In this document: positions 43,919-52,910 of the stretch, in pieces
Position numbering within the stretch: the first letter of the stretch is position 1
Layout: each line of letters begins with the position of its first letter
DNA from: Selenihalanaerobacter shriftii
Lineage (GTDB): Bacteria; Bacillota; Halanaerobiia; Halobacteroidales; Acetohalobiaceae
Assembly (NCBI RefSeq): GCF_900167185.1
Contig: NZ_FUWM01000003.1
Coordinates: 1-64,000 of the forward strand
DNA length: 64,000 nucleotides
Reading direction: 5' to 3'
Translations under genes and position numbers: made by a program
The notes under the pieces: generated by a model
The model's input: only the letters and a program-made list of their open reading frames with translations
Database searches by the model: none
Told to the model about the DNA's origin: nothing

Positions 43919-45469
43919 TTATTCTAAATCAATATCTATAGTACCAATAAATTCACCTTGCTCAAGGAGTTCATAATCTTTTTTCAGCACCTTAAAGAAA
44001 GCAGCTATAGAAAAGCACATAAAGATCATAAATGGAAAAGCCGAAGCAATAGCTGCAGTTTGTAGAGCAGAAAGACCTCCAGCTAATAATAAAATAGCTG
44101 CAATTAACCCTTCAAATACTCCCCAAGTAACTGTAACCTTTCGCGAAGGATCTAAAGTTCCATAAGAAGTTAACATTCCCATTACAAATGTAGCTGAATT
44201 AGCCGAAGTAATAAAGTAAGTACCAATTAAGATTGTAGCAATTATACTCATTATATTACCTAAAGGAAGCTTTCCTAAAGTTACGAAGAAAGCAGAAGCT
44301 ATGTCCGCTTGTACTGGATCTACAATACCACCAGCACCAAATTGTTCAATCCAAATAGCTGAACCTCCCATGCTTGCTATCCAAATAAAGCTTAAGATAG
44401 TAGGACCAAATAATGATGCTATTACAAACTCTCTAATAGTCCGTCCTTTAGAGATTCTAGCAATAAATCCACCTACAAATGGAGTCCAAGAAATCCACCA
44501 AGCCCAATAAAAGATTGTCCACCAACCTGGCCATTTACTATTCTCAATCGGACTAGTAAAGAAACTCATATCAAAGATATTCTGAAAGTACCCACCTAAG
44601 CCTTGGGTTAAATATTTAAAAATAAAGACCGTAGGACCTACAATAATCATTACTACCAGTAAAACTAGACTTAAGTTAACATTCATATTACCAATAAATT
44701 TTATACCTTTTTCTATTCCAGTAACCGTAGCTAAGATAAAAATAGCAGTAATTACAGCAATAATAATTATTGCTACTAAATTATTATTAGGAACCCCTAA
44801 CAGAAAATTCAGACCACTATTAATCTGTTGTGCTCCTAAACCTAAAGATGTAGCTATCCCAAATAACGTAGCAAAAACAGCTAAGATATCAAATGCCTTT
44901 CCGATTGGTCCTTTAACTCCCTTTTCTCCTATTAATGGATAGAGAGTGCAACTAGGTAACTGAGGTAAGCCTCTTCTAAAGCCAAAGTATCCAATAATCA
45001 TCCCAAAGAGTGAAAATAATGCCCAGGGATGTAATCCCCAATGAAAGAATGCATAACGAATTGCTACTAAGGCAGATTTAACTGTTTCCCCTTCACCAAA
45101 TGGAGGACTTGCATAATGAGTAACAGGTTCAGCTACCCCCCAAAAAACAAGTCCAATTCCCATACCTGCACTAAATAACATAGCAAACCAAGAACCAGTA
45201 CTAAATTCCGGCTCATCCTCAGGTTTACCTAACTTAATCTCTCCATACTTACTCAATCCTACTACTAATGTTAAACCTAAAACTACTGTAACAAATAAAA
45301 GATATGACCAGCCAAATTTACCTACTAAAAAATTAAAGACCATATCAACTGCATTACCAAAACTTTCAGTAGCAAGAATCCCCCAAATAACTAGTACAGC
45401 AGAGATTGCTACTGAAACCCAGAATACTATTGGATCAATTCCTTTATTGTCATTCTTTATATCATCCAC
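43919..45469 (-). CDS. BCCT-family betaine/carnitine/choline transporter 1
   Basis: 516 aa from the GTG at 45469; a GTG at 45478 lies in the ribosome-binding site GGGGTGAG. Twelve hydrophobic helices are expected. BCCT hallmark segments are GMGIGLVFWGVAEP (Gly-rich helix 3) and WTIFYWAWWISWTPFVGGFIARISKGRTIREF, whose Trp cluster forms the aromatic betaine-binding box. The short C-terminal tail suggests uptake for catabolism more than osmoregulated transport. It is the last gene of the mttB-corrinoid-mtgA-BCCT cluster. Closely similar to the BCCT gene at 57233-58801. Confidence 0.9.
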   Translation of the reverse strand: MDDIKNDNKGIDPIVFWVSVAISAVLVIWGILATESFGNAVDMVFNFLVGKFGWSYLLFVTVVLGLTLVVGLSKYGEIKLGKPEDEPEFSTGSWFAMLFSAGMGIGLVFWGVAEPVTHYASPPFGEGETVKSALVAIRYAFFHWGLHPWALFSLFGMIIGYFGFRRGLPQLPSCTLYPLIGEKGVKGPIGKAFDILAVFATLFGIATSLGLGAQQINSGLNFLLGVPNNNLVAIIIIAVITAIFILATVTGIEKGIKFIGNMNVNLSLVLLVVMIIVGPTVFIFKYLTQGLGGYFQNIFDMSFFTSPIENSKWPGWWTIFYWAWWISWTPFVGGFIARISKGRTIREFVIASLFGPTILSFIWIASMGGSAIWIEQFGAGGIVDPVQADIASAFFVTLGKLPLGNIMSIIATILIGTYFITSANSATFVMGMLTSYGTLDPSRKVTVTWGVFEGLIAAILLLAGGLSALQTAAIASAFPFMIFMCFSIAAFFKVLKKDYELLEQGEFIGTIDIDLE

Positions 45470-45543
45470 AAATCTCACCCCTTTAAATTTTAGAAATTTC
45501 TGATAAATTATAATAATATTTAAATAATCATATTCTTAGAAGA

Positions 45544-45566
45544 CCCAGGACTAAAATAGTCCTGGG
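45544..45566. terminator. Hairpin between mtgA-1 and BCCT 1
   Basis: CCCAGGACTA/TAGTCCTGGG perfect stem with a 3-base loop. The T-run is weak, so it may give partial termination or protect the mRNA. Confidence 0.5.
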
Positions 45567-45603
45567 AGTTAACATGTTATTTTGTAATTAATATGTTAGA
45601 GAG

Positions 45604-46401
45604 TTAAATAGTTAACTTATCACTTTTAGCTGCTTTAATGTAATTAGCACAATAAGTATCATTACCTAAAAGAGTATCAGATGCCGTAGCTAATGACATA
45701 ATCTTTTCATCTAATGGATCCATAATTGCACTATCTAAACCTTTACTCATAGCTAATACCAAATAAGCTTGATTCAATAACTGTCGCTTAGGTAACCCAT
45801 GGGAAATATTACTTAAACCACAAGTAATATGCACCCCTTCATACTTATTTGTAATTTCATCAATTGCATTTAAGATGTGTAATCCCATCTCTCCATCAGT
45901 TCCAATCGGCTGAATAATAGGGTCAACGTAAATATCATCTAAAGCAATGCCATCTGCTCTTAAATTATCTATTAGCTCAGAAGCAACTCTAATTCTATCA
46001 TCAGCATCGCTCGGCATACCGCTATCATCCATAACTAAAGCAACTACTGCTGCATCATGTTCTTGGATCATTGGTAAAATTTCATCATATCTATCACCTT
46101 CGGCAGTAATAGAGTTAACTAATGCTTTACCTTCATGAGCTTCTAATCCTCTTTTTAGAGCTTCTGGATTAGGACTATCGATACAAAGTGGTACATCTAT
46201 AACTTCCTGCACAGTAGTAACTAACCATTCTAAAGCTTCAGGTTCTTCTTTAATCAATGTTCCACAGTTAACATCAATATAATCAGCACCTGCTTCTTCT
46301 TGTTCTTTAGCTAATTTTTGAATAAAATCTGCATCTCGTTCTTTTACAGCCGGTTCTACCTCATCTCTACTGGTATTAATTAACTCACCAATTACTATCA
46401 T
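45604..46401 (-). CDS. mtgA: Methylcorrinoid:tetrahydrofolate methyltransferase, MtgA-type (module 1)
   Basis: 265 aa, a TIM-barrel pterin-binding methyltransferase of the MtrH/MtgA/AcsE kind. Landmarks: MIVIGELINTSR at the N-terminus, DYIDVNCGT (pterin site), PLCIDSP, LVNSITAE, DDSGMPSD, YVDPIIQPIGTD and HITCGLSNISHGLP. It transfers the methyl group from the corrinoid protein to tetrahydrofolate, linking demethylation to the Wood-Ljungdahl pathway. 62 bases after the corrinoid protein gene. It has a close paralogue at 58976-59779. Confidence 0.85.
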   Translation of the reverse strand: MIVIGELINTSRDEVEPAVKERDADFIQKLAKEQEEAGADYIDVNCGTLIKEEPEALEWLVTTVQEVIDVPLCIDSPNPEALKRGLEAHEGKALVNSITAEGDRYDEILPMIQEHDAAVVALVMDDSGMPSDADDRIRVASELIDNLRADGIALDDIYVDPIIQPIGTDGEMGLHILNAIDEITNKYEGVHITCGLSNISHGLPKRQLLNQAYLVLAMSKGLDSAIMDPLDEKIMSLATASDTLLGNDTYCANYIKAAKSDKLTI

Positions 46402-46463
46402 ATCTTACTCCTCCTTTTTATTTTAATTGTTAGGTGTTGGTTGTTAGTGACACTGTCTACTGC

Positions 46464-47096
46464 TTATTGAACAAATTCCCGAGCTAAGTCTGTAGATGTA
46501 CTTCCGTCTGGAGCATATGCATCAGCACCAATTTCGTTAGCAAATTCTTCAGTTACTGGAGCTCCCCCTACCATAATCTTAACTTGGTCTCTGATTCCAG
46601 CTTCCTCTAATGCTGCAATAGTCTCTTCCATAGCTGGCATAGTAGTAGTTAATAAAGCTGACATGCCTACTACCTCAGGTTGATGCTCTTTAACAGCTTC
46701 TACAAATTCCTCTGCTGGTAAATCAATACCTAAATCTACTACCTCAAAACCTGCTCCTTCTAACATCATAGCTACTAAGTTCTTACCTATATCATGTAAG
46801 TCACCTTCAACAGTACCAATTACTACTGTTCCTGCAGAAGATTCATCTTCATCAGCTAAAAGTGGTTTTACTATATCCATTCCTGCATGCATAGCCTTAG
46901 CGGATATTAGTACTTCTGGTACAAACATTTCATTCTTTTTAAATCTTGCTCCCACAACATCCATGCCTTCAACTAACCCTTGCTTAATGATTTCACCTGG
47001 CTCTGCCCCATCATCAACAAGTCCTTGAGCTAATTCAGCTACCTCATCAACACTTCCCTCAATTACTGCCTCTGCTATCTCTTCAAATTTACTCAT
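46464..47096 (-). CDS. mtgC: Corrinoid (B12-binding) protein, MttC/MtgC-type (module 1)
   Basis: 210 aa. The N-terminal helical cap domain (~1-85, PGEIIKQGLVEGMDVVGARFKKNEMFVPEVLISAKAMHAGM) is followed by a Rossmann B12 domain (~90-210). That domain holds DLHDIGKN, whose His ligates cobalt, and GMSALLTTTM and GGAPVT. It shuttles methyl groups between the MttB-type enzyme encoded 48 bases upstream and MtgA downstream. Confidence 0.92.
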   Translation of the reverse strand: MSKFEEIAEAVIEGSVDEVAELAQGLVDDGAEPGEIIKQGLVEGMDVVGARFKKNEMFVPEVLISAKAMHAGMDIVKPLLADEDESSAGTVVIGTVEGDLHDIGKNLVAMMLEGAGFEVVDLGIDLPAEEFVEAVKEHQPEVVGMSALLTTTMPAMEETIAALEEAGIRDQVKIMVGGAPVTEEFANEIGADAYAPDGSTSTDLAREFVQ

Positions 47097-47144
47097 TTTA
47101 ACAACTCCCCCTAATTTTTATTTAATTTAATTATGTGATTAAAT

Positions 47145-48560
47145 TTATAAGCTTTCCATATAATCGAGTAGTTTTTGTTCAATAGTAGGATCTAATTCAG
47201 GAGCTTCAAAGTCTTCTAAGATCGCTTTACACTTATCATTAGCTCGTTTAACTGCTGGAACTAAGTTATCATCAGAAGTATAAGCAGCTCGTGTGCTTAA
47301 AGTAGGCTCTCTAAAATCCCTCATATGAGCCATAGTATGAGCATCAGCTAAATAATGTCCCCCATGCCCTACATTTTCAATCACTTCTTTAGCTATACTT
47401 TCCTCATTCACTTCAATACCTGCTTGATAATCAGTCACCATAGATAAAATTTCATCATCAATAATGAATTTTTCGTATGACATTGTCATGTAATTTTCTA
47501 ATAAGCCTGCAGAATGAAGAGCAAAGTTAATACCATGATTAACGGTAGACATAAATGTCATCATAGATTCATAACCAGATTGAGCATCAGCCATAAGTGA
47601 ATCTGTAATTGACCCTCCCGCTCGAGATGGAACATCATAATATCGTGCCAATTGAGCTATAGAACCTATAATTTTTGCATATTCAGCACTTCCTACAGCC
47701 AAGTTAGCTGTCTTCATATCCATAACAGTTGAAGCAGTTCCATATACTACTGGAGCCCCTGGATTAACTAATTGCGTTAACACCACCCCAGTTAATACTT
47801 CTGCATTCTGTAAAGTTAAAGTTCCTGCTAAAGTCATTGGCCCTGTAGATCCTGCCATAATTAAAGCTGCAACCACAACTGCTTGATTATGTTTAGAATG
47901 TTCTAGCAAAGAATCAAGCATTCTATAATCATATTTTAAAGGACTAGTAGTATTAATTAGAGTAATTACTAAGGCTCTATCATCAATAATTTCATCTTCA
48001 CCAAAGAGCATACTAGCCATCTTAAAACAATCTCGTGCCTTTTTCTTACCTAAAGCACTTCCCATTAGACATTTATCTGAATACTTTGCACCAGTATAAA
48101 GCATTTTAGCATGTCTAATTTCATCTGCAACATCATTAGGTTCTACTAAGACCCCACCTACTATATCAATATTATTACTATTAGAGGCAAGCTTAGTAAA
48201 GTTAACATAATCTTTAAAAGTTGAGTCCCTTCTTCCGTCATCCATATCTGTTACAAATGGAGCTCCATATCCTGGGACTAAAACTGTATTATCTCCACCG
48301 ATTGTTACATTGTTCTCTGGATTTCTAGCATGTAAAGTAAAGGAAGATGGAGCTTTTTCTAGTGCATCCTCAACAATATCTCGGGTTAAATATACTCTTT
48401 CGTCTTCAACATTAGCACCATGCTCTTTAAAAATTTCTCTTGCCTCTTCATGTAATACTTCTATACCTGTCTCTTCTAACAATTGCATTGTAGCCTCATG
48501 AATTTGATTTAAATCTTCATCAGATAGAATATCTTGAGCCAAATATTTTCTTTCTATCAT
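47145..48560 (-). CDS. mtgB: MttB-family quaternary-amine methyltransferase, probable glycine betaine:corrinoid type (module 1)
   Basis: 471 aa, the normal length of a non-pyrrolysine MttB-family protein. The open frame has no in-frame TAG, and the segment SRAGGSITDSLMADAQSGYE covers the catalytic loop where true trimethylamine enzymes carry pyrrolysine. GHGGHYLADAHTMAHMRDF near the C-terminus is a family signature. It demethylates a quaternary amine onto the corrinoid protein. Glycine betaine is the likely substrate because the module contains mtgA, mtgC and a BCCT carrier, but proline betaine or carnitine enzymes have similar neighbours. A sigma-H-like motif lies 300 bases upstream. Confidence 0.75.
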   Translation of the reverse strand: MIERKYLAQDILSDEDLNQIHEATMQLLEETGIEVLHEEAREIFKEHGANVEDERVYLTRDIVEDALEKAPSSFTLHARNPENNVTIGGDNTVLVPGYGAPFVTDMDDGRRDSTFKDYVNFTKLASNSNNIDIVGGVLVEPNDVADEIRHAKMLYTGAKYSDKCLMGSALGKKKARDCFKMASMLFGEDEIIDDRALVITLINTTSPLKYDYRMLDSLLEHSKHNQAVVVAALIMAGSTGPMTLAGTLTLQNAEVLTGVVLTQLVNPGAPVVYGTASTVMDMKTANLAVGSAEYAKIIGSIAQLARYYDVPSRAGGSITDSLMADAQSGYESMMTFMSTVNHGINFALHSAGLLENYMTMSYEKFIIDDEILSMVTDYQAGIEVNEESIAKEVIENVGHGGHYLADAHTMAHMRDFREPTLSTRAAYTSDDNLVPAVKRANDKCKAILEDFEAPELDPTIEQKLLDYMESL

Positions 48561-49009
48561 TTATTAAACCTCCCTTATTAATTCTTTCTTCAATTTCAAA
48601 AATAATTAATGAAAAACTAATTAATTCATCCCTCCTTAACTTTATTTTTAATATAATTTTAACCATAATCTTAGTTCATAATTTTGAAAATTATAATAAT
48701 TATTAGATTAGTTTGAATTTAATTAATATAGAACTTTTATTAATAATTAGGCAACTAATCTTTAATTAAGTAATAATGACAAATTTAACCTGGGCACCAT
48801 TGGAAAACATGTTTAATATTTTAACTATGGTTATTAATTAATCATGATTAGGTAATACTCCTGCAAATTTCTGAAAAAAATTTAGAAAATTTGCAGTATT
48901 GTCAAAGTTATTCTTTTCACAAGAATAATTTTCAAATCAACGATATAATTACTATAAAAATAAAAAAGCCTTCAGATAAATCTGAAGGCTTTTAAATAAA
49001 TAATTTTAT
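48561..49009 (-). promoter_or_regulatory. Upstream region of methyltransferase module 1
   Basis: 449 AT-rich bases. They hold the sigma-H-like motif (minus strand GCAGGA at 48859-48864), a ~300-base untranslated leader with the GC-richer stretch AATGGTGCCCAGG near 48795, and the terminator of the aminotransferase operon at 48965-48996. No ORF of note. Confidence 0.4.
48965..48996. terminator. Terminator of the sigma-54 catabolic operon
   Basis: AAAAGCCTTCAGAT/ATCTGAAGGCTTTT, a nearly perfect palindrome with a T-run on both strands, just beyond the aminotransferase stop. Confidence 0.85.
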
Positions 49010-50167
49010 TTATATTTTTAGTAAAGACTTTTGAGCAGCTTTTATCCCCTGCCCTAAGTTAATATTATAACCTAGTTTTGTAAATGTCATTTCTATTCCA
49101 CTTAGAATTCCTATAATATCAACATTATAAATGGCGCCTAAATGACCTACCCTAAAGATTTTACCACTTAACTTACTCAATCCTCCTCCAACTATTATCC
49201 CATAATCTTCTTTAAGGGTATTAATAACTGCCTTAGCATCAACTTCTTCAGGGATACAAATAGAAGTAACACTATTAGAAGCAATCTCATCAGCAGCAAA
49301 AAGTTCTAATCCCATACCTCTTATCCCTTTTCTAAAAGCAGTCGCTAAGGTAGCATGTCGTTTAAATACATTTTCTAAACCTTCCTCTTTAATTAATCTT
49401 AAAGATTCTTCTAAACCAAAATATAAAGTTTGAGGCGGAGTATATGGGAAACGACCATTATGAATATTTTCTCTTACACTTTCATAATCCCAATACCACT
49501 TTGATAGTTTAGAAGTTTTAACAGCTTCCCATGCTTTATCACTTATACTTACTATAGATAAACCTGGTGATAACATTAATCCTTTTTGAGAACTAGCCAC
49601 TACTATATCTACGCCCCATTCATCAGTCTTTAATTCAATAGCTCCCATAGAACTAATAGCATCCACAACCAATAAAGCTGGATGATTAGCATTATCTATA
49701 GCTTCCCGTATTCCAGCTAAATCATTAGTAATAGCAGTAGATGTCTCATTATGTGGAAGTAAGATAGTTTTAATTGTTTTATCTACATCTTTTTTAAGCC
49801 TATCTTCTAATTTAGTAAGATTAACAGCAGAATTCCAATCTACTTCTAATCTCTCTACCTCTACTCCATGATCTTCAGCTATATCACCAAACCTGTTACT
49901 GAATACTCCTTGGGAGATGGCTAATACCTTATCTCCTGGAGATAGAGTATTAACAATAGCTGATTCCATAGTTCCACTTCCAGAACTAGGAAAAGTTAAA
50001 ATTTCATTTTCAGTCATAAACAAATCCTTCAAATCTTCAATTACATCCGTTACTAGTTCACTAAATTCTTCGCCTCTATGTTTAATGTTAGGTCTACTAA
50101 AAGCTCTTAATACACTATCGGGAATATTAGTTGGTCCAGGAATTTGTAAATGTGTGATTTTATCCAA
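49010..50167 (-). CDS. Class V pyridoxal-phosphate aminotransferase (serine/alanine-glyoxylate type)
   Basis: 385 aa, starting at a TTG behind GGAGGAAAT. PGPTNIP at the N-terminus, SSGSGTMES (cofactor phosphate), HNETSTAI, VVDAISSMGA and the PLP-binding Lys in SSQKGLM (~196) mark the serine/alanine-glyoxylate aminotransferase branch. The C-terminal RVGHLGAIY is the substrate-carboxylate Arg region. It would interconvert glyoxylate and glycine with Ser or Ala. It ends an operon with a GntP permease, a threonine aldolase and an aconitase-like protein. The actual substrate pair is unknown. Confidence 0.85.
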   Translation of the reverse strand: MDKITHLQIPGPTNIPDSVLRAFSRPNIKHRGEEFSELVTDVIEDLKDLFMTENEILTFPSSGSGTMESAIVNTLSPGDKVLAISQGVFSNRFGDIAEDHGVEVERLEVDWNSAVNLTKLEDRLKKDVDKTIKTILLPHNETSTAITNDLAGIREAIDNANHPALLVVDAISSMGAIELKTDEWGVDIVVASSQKGLMLSPGLSIVSISDKAWEAVKTSKLSKWYWDYESVRENIHNGRFPYTPPQTLYFGLEESLRLIKEEGLENVFKRHATLATAFRKGIRGMGLELFAADEIASNSVTSICIPEEVDAKAVINTLKEDYGIIVGGGLSKLSGKIFRVGHLGAIYNVDIIGILSGIEMTFTKLGYNINLGQGIKAAQKSLLKI

Positions 50168-50222
50168 AACTATTTCCTCCTTGTTATTTTAATTAATAAA
50201 ATCAAACCAAATGTTCTCTATA

Positions 50223-51659
50223 TTATAGTATACCAAGCCCTGTCATTGCCCAAACTGCAAGGAATGAACAAATACCTCCTACAAACGTAGCTCCTCCATA
50301 GGCCTTAATACCTTGACTAGCTTCCATTTCACTTAGAGAAGTACATACCCAGAAGTAACTACTATTAACATACTTAATAATTACTGCACCTGAACCACCG
50401 GCTAACATAGCAGCTTCGGCGGAAATTCCTAAGGTTCCTAACATTGGAGCTACCAAGGAACCTGCAGTTATAACTCCTACAGTAGTAGAACCAGTAATTG
50501 TATTTCCGATTATTCCAATGATAAATGGTAGGAAAATAGGCGGAAGTCCAGTATTTACTACTCCATTGGCTATAGTATCAACTACGGGTGTTCCTCTTAA
50601 AACATGACTTAATGAGCCGCCTAATCCAGTTACTATTAAAATCATAGCCGAATTCTGTAATCCTGTCTTCACCCATTCTTGCTTTGAAGCATTTTTAGCT
50701 TCTTTACCTTTAACATTACTATAGGCTAACCAAAGACCAATTGTTAAAGCAACCACTGGCCACCCTAAATAGTTCAAGATTTGAAGTAGCATATTACCTG
50801 CAGGTAGTACTAATTTAGCTACACTAGTTCCTGCAATTAATAATACAGGAATTAAAATCGGCATAAATGCATTGGCTGTTCCTGGCATATTTTCCGTATC
50901 TTCTAAACCAGTAGATTCACCAGTATATTCTTTAGATGGCATTACATCAATCTTTTTACCTATAAATAGCCCCCATGCCCAGGCACCTAAAGTTCCAAAG
51001 AAACAGGCAACTGCTCCAAATAAAATTACTAATCCAATGTCAGCCCCCATAACTGCCGCAGCAGCTAACGGACCAGGAGTAGGTGGCACTAAAGCGTGAG
51101 TTAATTGTAACGCTCCTACCAAACCCGTAGACATCACAGCAAGTGGAACTCCAGCAGCCTCAGCTAAAGAGTGAACCAATGGATTTAAAATAATGTAAGC
51201 AACATCAGAGAAAACAGCAATACCTAAAATAAATCCTGTAAAGGCCAATGCCAAAGGCATCTTATTCTTCCCAACTAATTTAGTCATAGTTAATGTAATT
51301 CTTTGTACAGCATTGGTCTCTTTTAGAGCTTCGGCTATAATACAACCTAAAGCAATAACTACTCCTATTTCACCAAGTGTTCCTCCAAAACCTTTAACAA
51401 AAGCCGCTTTAAAAGCTTCAATATTAACCGACGGCAAAGCACCAAATAAAAGTAATGGAACTAAAAGTGCTAACATTACATGCCAATCAAACTTGCTAAT
51501 TAGAACTAAAAGCAAGACAATTACCCCTATAAAAGCAAATAATGTTGCCATCGGACTTGTAGACACCGGTGTTTCTTCCGCAGCCAAAGCCAAAGGACTC
51601 GCTAACATAGTCAATAAAATCATTATAGCCATTATTTTTAATAAAGATTTTGATTTCAC
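50223..51659 (-). CDS. GntP-family organic-acid permease
   Basis: 478 aa, starting at a GTG behind AGGAGG. About twelve hydrophobic helices; the first could be read as a signal peptide (LASPLALAA). Family features are the VPPTPGPLAAAAVMGAD loop and GNTITGSTTVGVITAGSLVAPML, with the conserved GntP Thr/Ser-rich motifs. Members carry gluconate, glycerate or hydroxy acids with H+ or Na+. The neighbours (aldolase, aminotransferase, dehydratase-like protein) suggest a hydroxy- or amino-hydroxy acid substrate. Confidence 0.85.
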   Translation of the reverse strand: MKSKSLLKIMAIMILLTMLASPLALAAEETPVSTSPMATLFAFIGVIVLLLVLISKFDWHVMLALLVPLLLFGALPSVNIEAFKAAFVKGFGGTLGEIGVVIALGCIIAEALKETNAVQRITLTMTKLVGKNKMPLALAFTGFILGIAVFSDVAYIILNPLVHSLAEAAGVPLAVMSTGLVGALQLTHALVPPTPGPLAAAAVMGADIGLVILFGAVACFFGTLGAWAWGLFIGKKIDVMPSKEYTGESTGLEDTENMPGTANAFMPILIPVLLIAGTSVAKLVLPAGNMLLQILNYLGWPVVALTIGLWLAYSNVKGKEAKNASKQEWVKTGLQNSAMILIVTGLGGSLSHVLRGTPVVDTIANGVVNTGLPPIFLPFIIGIIGNTITGSTTVGVITAGSLVAPMLGTLGISAEAAMLAGGSGAVIIKYVNSSYFWVCTSLSEMEASQGIKAYGGATFVGGICSFLAVWAMTGLGIL

Positions 51660-51820
51660 TTTTTTTCCTCCTTTTTATTTTAAAGAAGATAATTTCAAAA
51701 TAGTCTTTTTAAAATTTCCAGAAATTTAACTGGCCCTTTTCCCACAAATTTTAACCCCATATCTGCTAGCAATTTTAATTTTTTTAATCACCTCCCCCAC
51801 ATTTAAGTGCTTTCTTAACT

Positions 51821-52855
51821 CTATTCAATAACCTCTTGAATAGAGTCTACAACATATTTAAGATCTTCTTTTTCAATTCCATAATGAGCTATTAATCTAA
51901 ATTGAGTAGGAGCTACATGTTTGACTTTGATATTTTTCTTTTCCAACTTCTCTAAAAATAGCTCACTATCCATCCCCGTCTCTTCAATATCCATAACTAC
52001 AATATTAGTAGCAATCACTTTAGGATAAACTTCTACCTTGTCAATCTTTCTTAACTTTTTAGCTAAAAAATTAGCATTTTCATTATCCTTATTAATCTGG
52101 GGTAACATCTCTTCTAAACCATATAATCCTGCAGCTGCTATAAATCCAGCTTGCCTCATTCCACCACCTATTCTTTGGCGAAACCTCCTGGCTCTTTTAA
52201 TAAAATCAGCTGATCCTACCACTACTGAACCTATTGGAGCCGATAAACCCTTACTTAAACAGAACATTAATGCATCAACATCTTTTGCTAACTCCTTTAA
52301 TTCTATATCTAAAGCCATAGCTGCATTAAAAATTCGGGCTCCATCCATATAAATAGGTAAATTATACTTATCGGCAACCTCTCTTACTTCGGCAATATTT
52401 TTAGGTGTTACTAAAAATCCGCGATTCAAATTATAAGTATTCTCCAAACAAATTAATCCTGTCTTGGCTCGTTGAATATCTCCAGTAGAAATATTTTCTT
52501 CAATTATTTTTGGATCAAAGTATCCATTTTCAACTGGAATAGTCCGAGCATATACTTGGGATAATGTACTTAAAGCATTTACCTCTAAATTAAGGATATG
52601 AGTTCCTTCTCCTACAATAATCTCTTGCCCACGCTCAGTAAATGTCATAACAGAAACTTGATTTCCCATGGTTCCTGAAGTACAAAGTAACCCAGCTTCT
52701 TTACCAAATAATTCTGCTGCTTTATTTTCTAATTCAATTACAGTAGGATCATCTCGAAGAATATCATCTCCTACTTCTGTTTTATACATAGCATCTCTCA
52801 TTTCTTGAGGCTGCTGAGTTACTGTATCACTTCTTAGATCTAATATTTCCCTCAT
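51821..52855 (-). CDS. ltaE: Low-specificity L-threonine aldolase
   Basis: 344 aa from the ATG at 52855, 8 bases after GGAGG; an ATG at 52870 overlaps that site. LRSDTVTQQPQEMRDAM at the N-terminus, GKEAGLLCTSGTMGNQ (PLP phosphate), IYMDGARIFNAA and the PLP Lys in CLSKGLSAPIGS (~200) mark it. It splits beta-hydroxy-alpha-amino acids into glycine and an aldehyde. It is placed between the aconitase-like and GntP genes of a probable sigma-54 operon. Confidence 0.9.
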   Translation of the reverse strand: MREILDLRSDTVTQQPQEMRDAMYKTEVGDDILRDDPTVIELENKAAELFGKEAGLLCTSGTMGNQVSVMTFTERGQEIIVGEGTHILNLEVNALSTLSQVYARTIPVENGYFDPKIIEENISTGDIQRAKTGLICLENTYNLNRGFLVTPKNIAEVREVADKYNLPIYMDGARIFNAAMALDIELKELAKDVDALMFCLSKGLSAPIGSVVVGSADFIKRARRFRQRIGGGMRQAGFIAAAGLYGLEEMLPQINKDNENANFLAKKLRKIDKVEVYPKVIATNIVVMDIEETGMDSELFLEKLEKKNIKVKHVAPTQFRLIAHYGIEKEDLKYVVDSIQEVIE

Positions 52856-52910
52856 CACTATAACCTCCATTAAAATATTTTAATTTTTTGAAAATTCGAA
52901 TTATATTATG

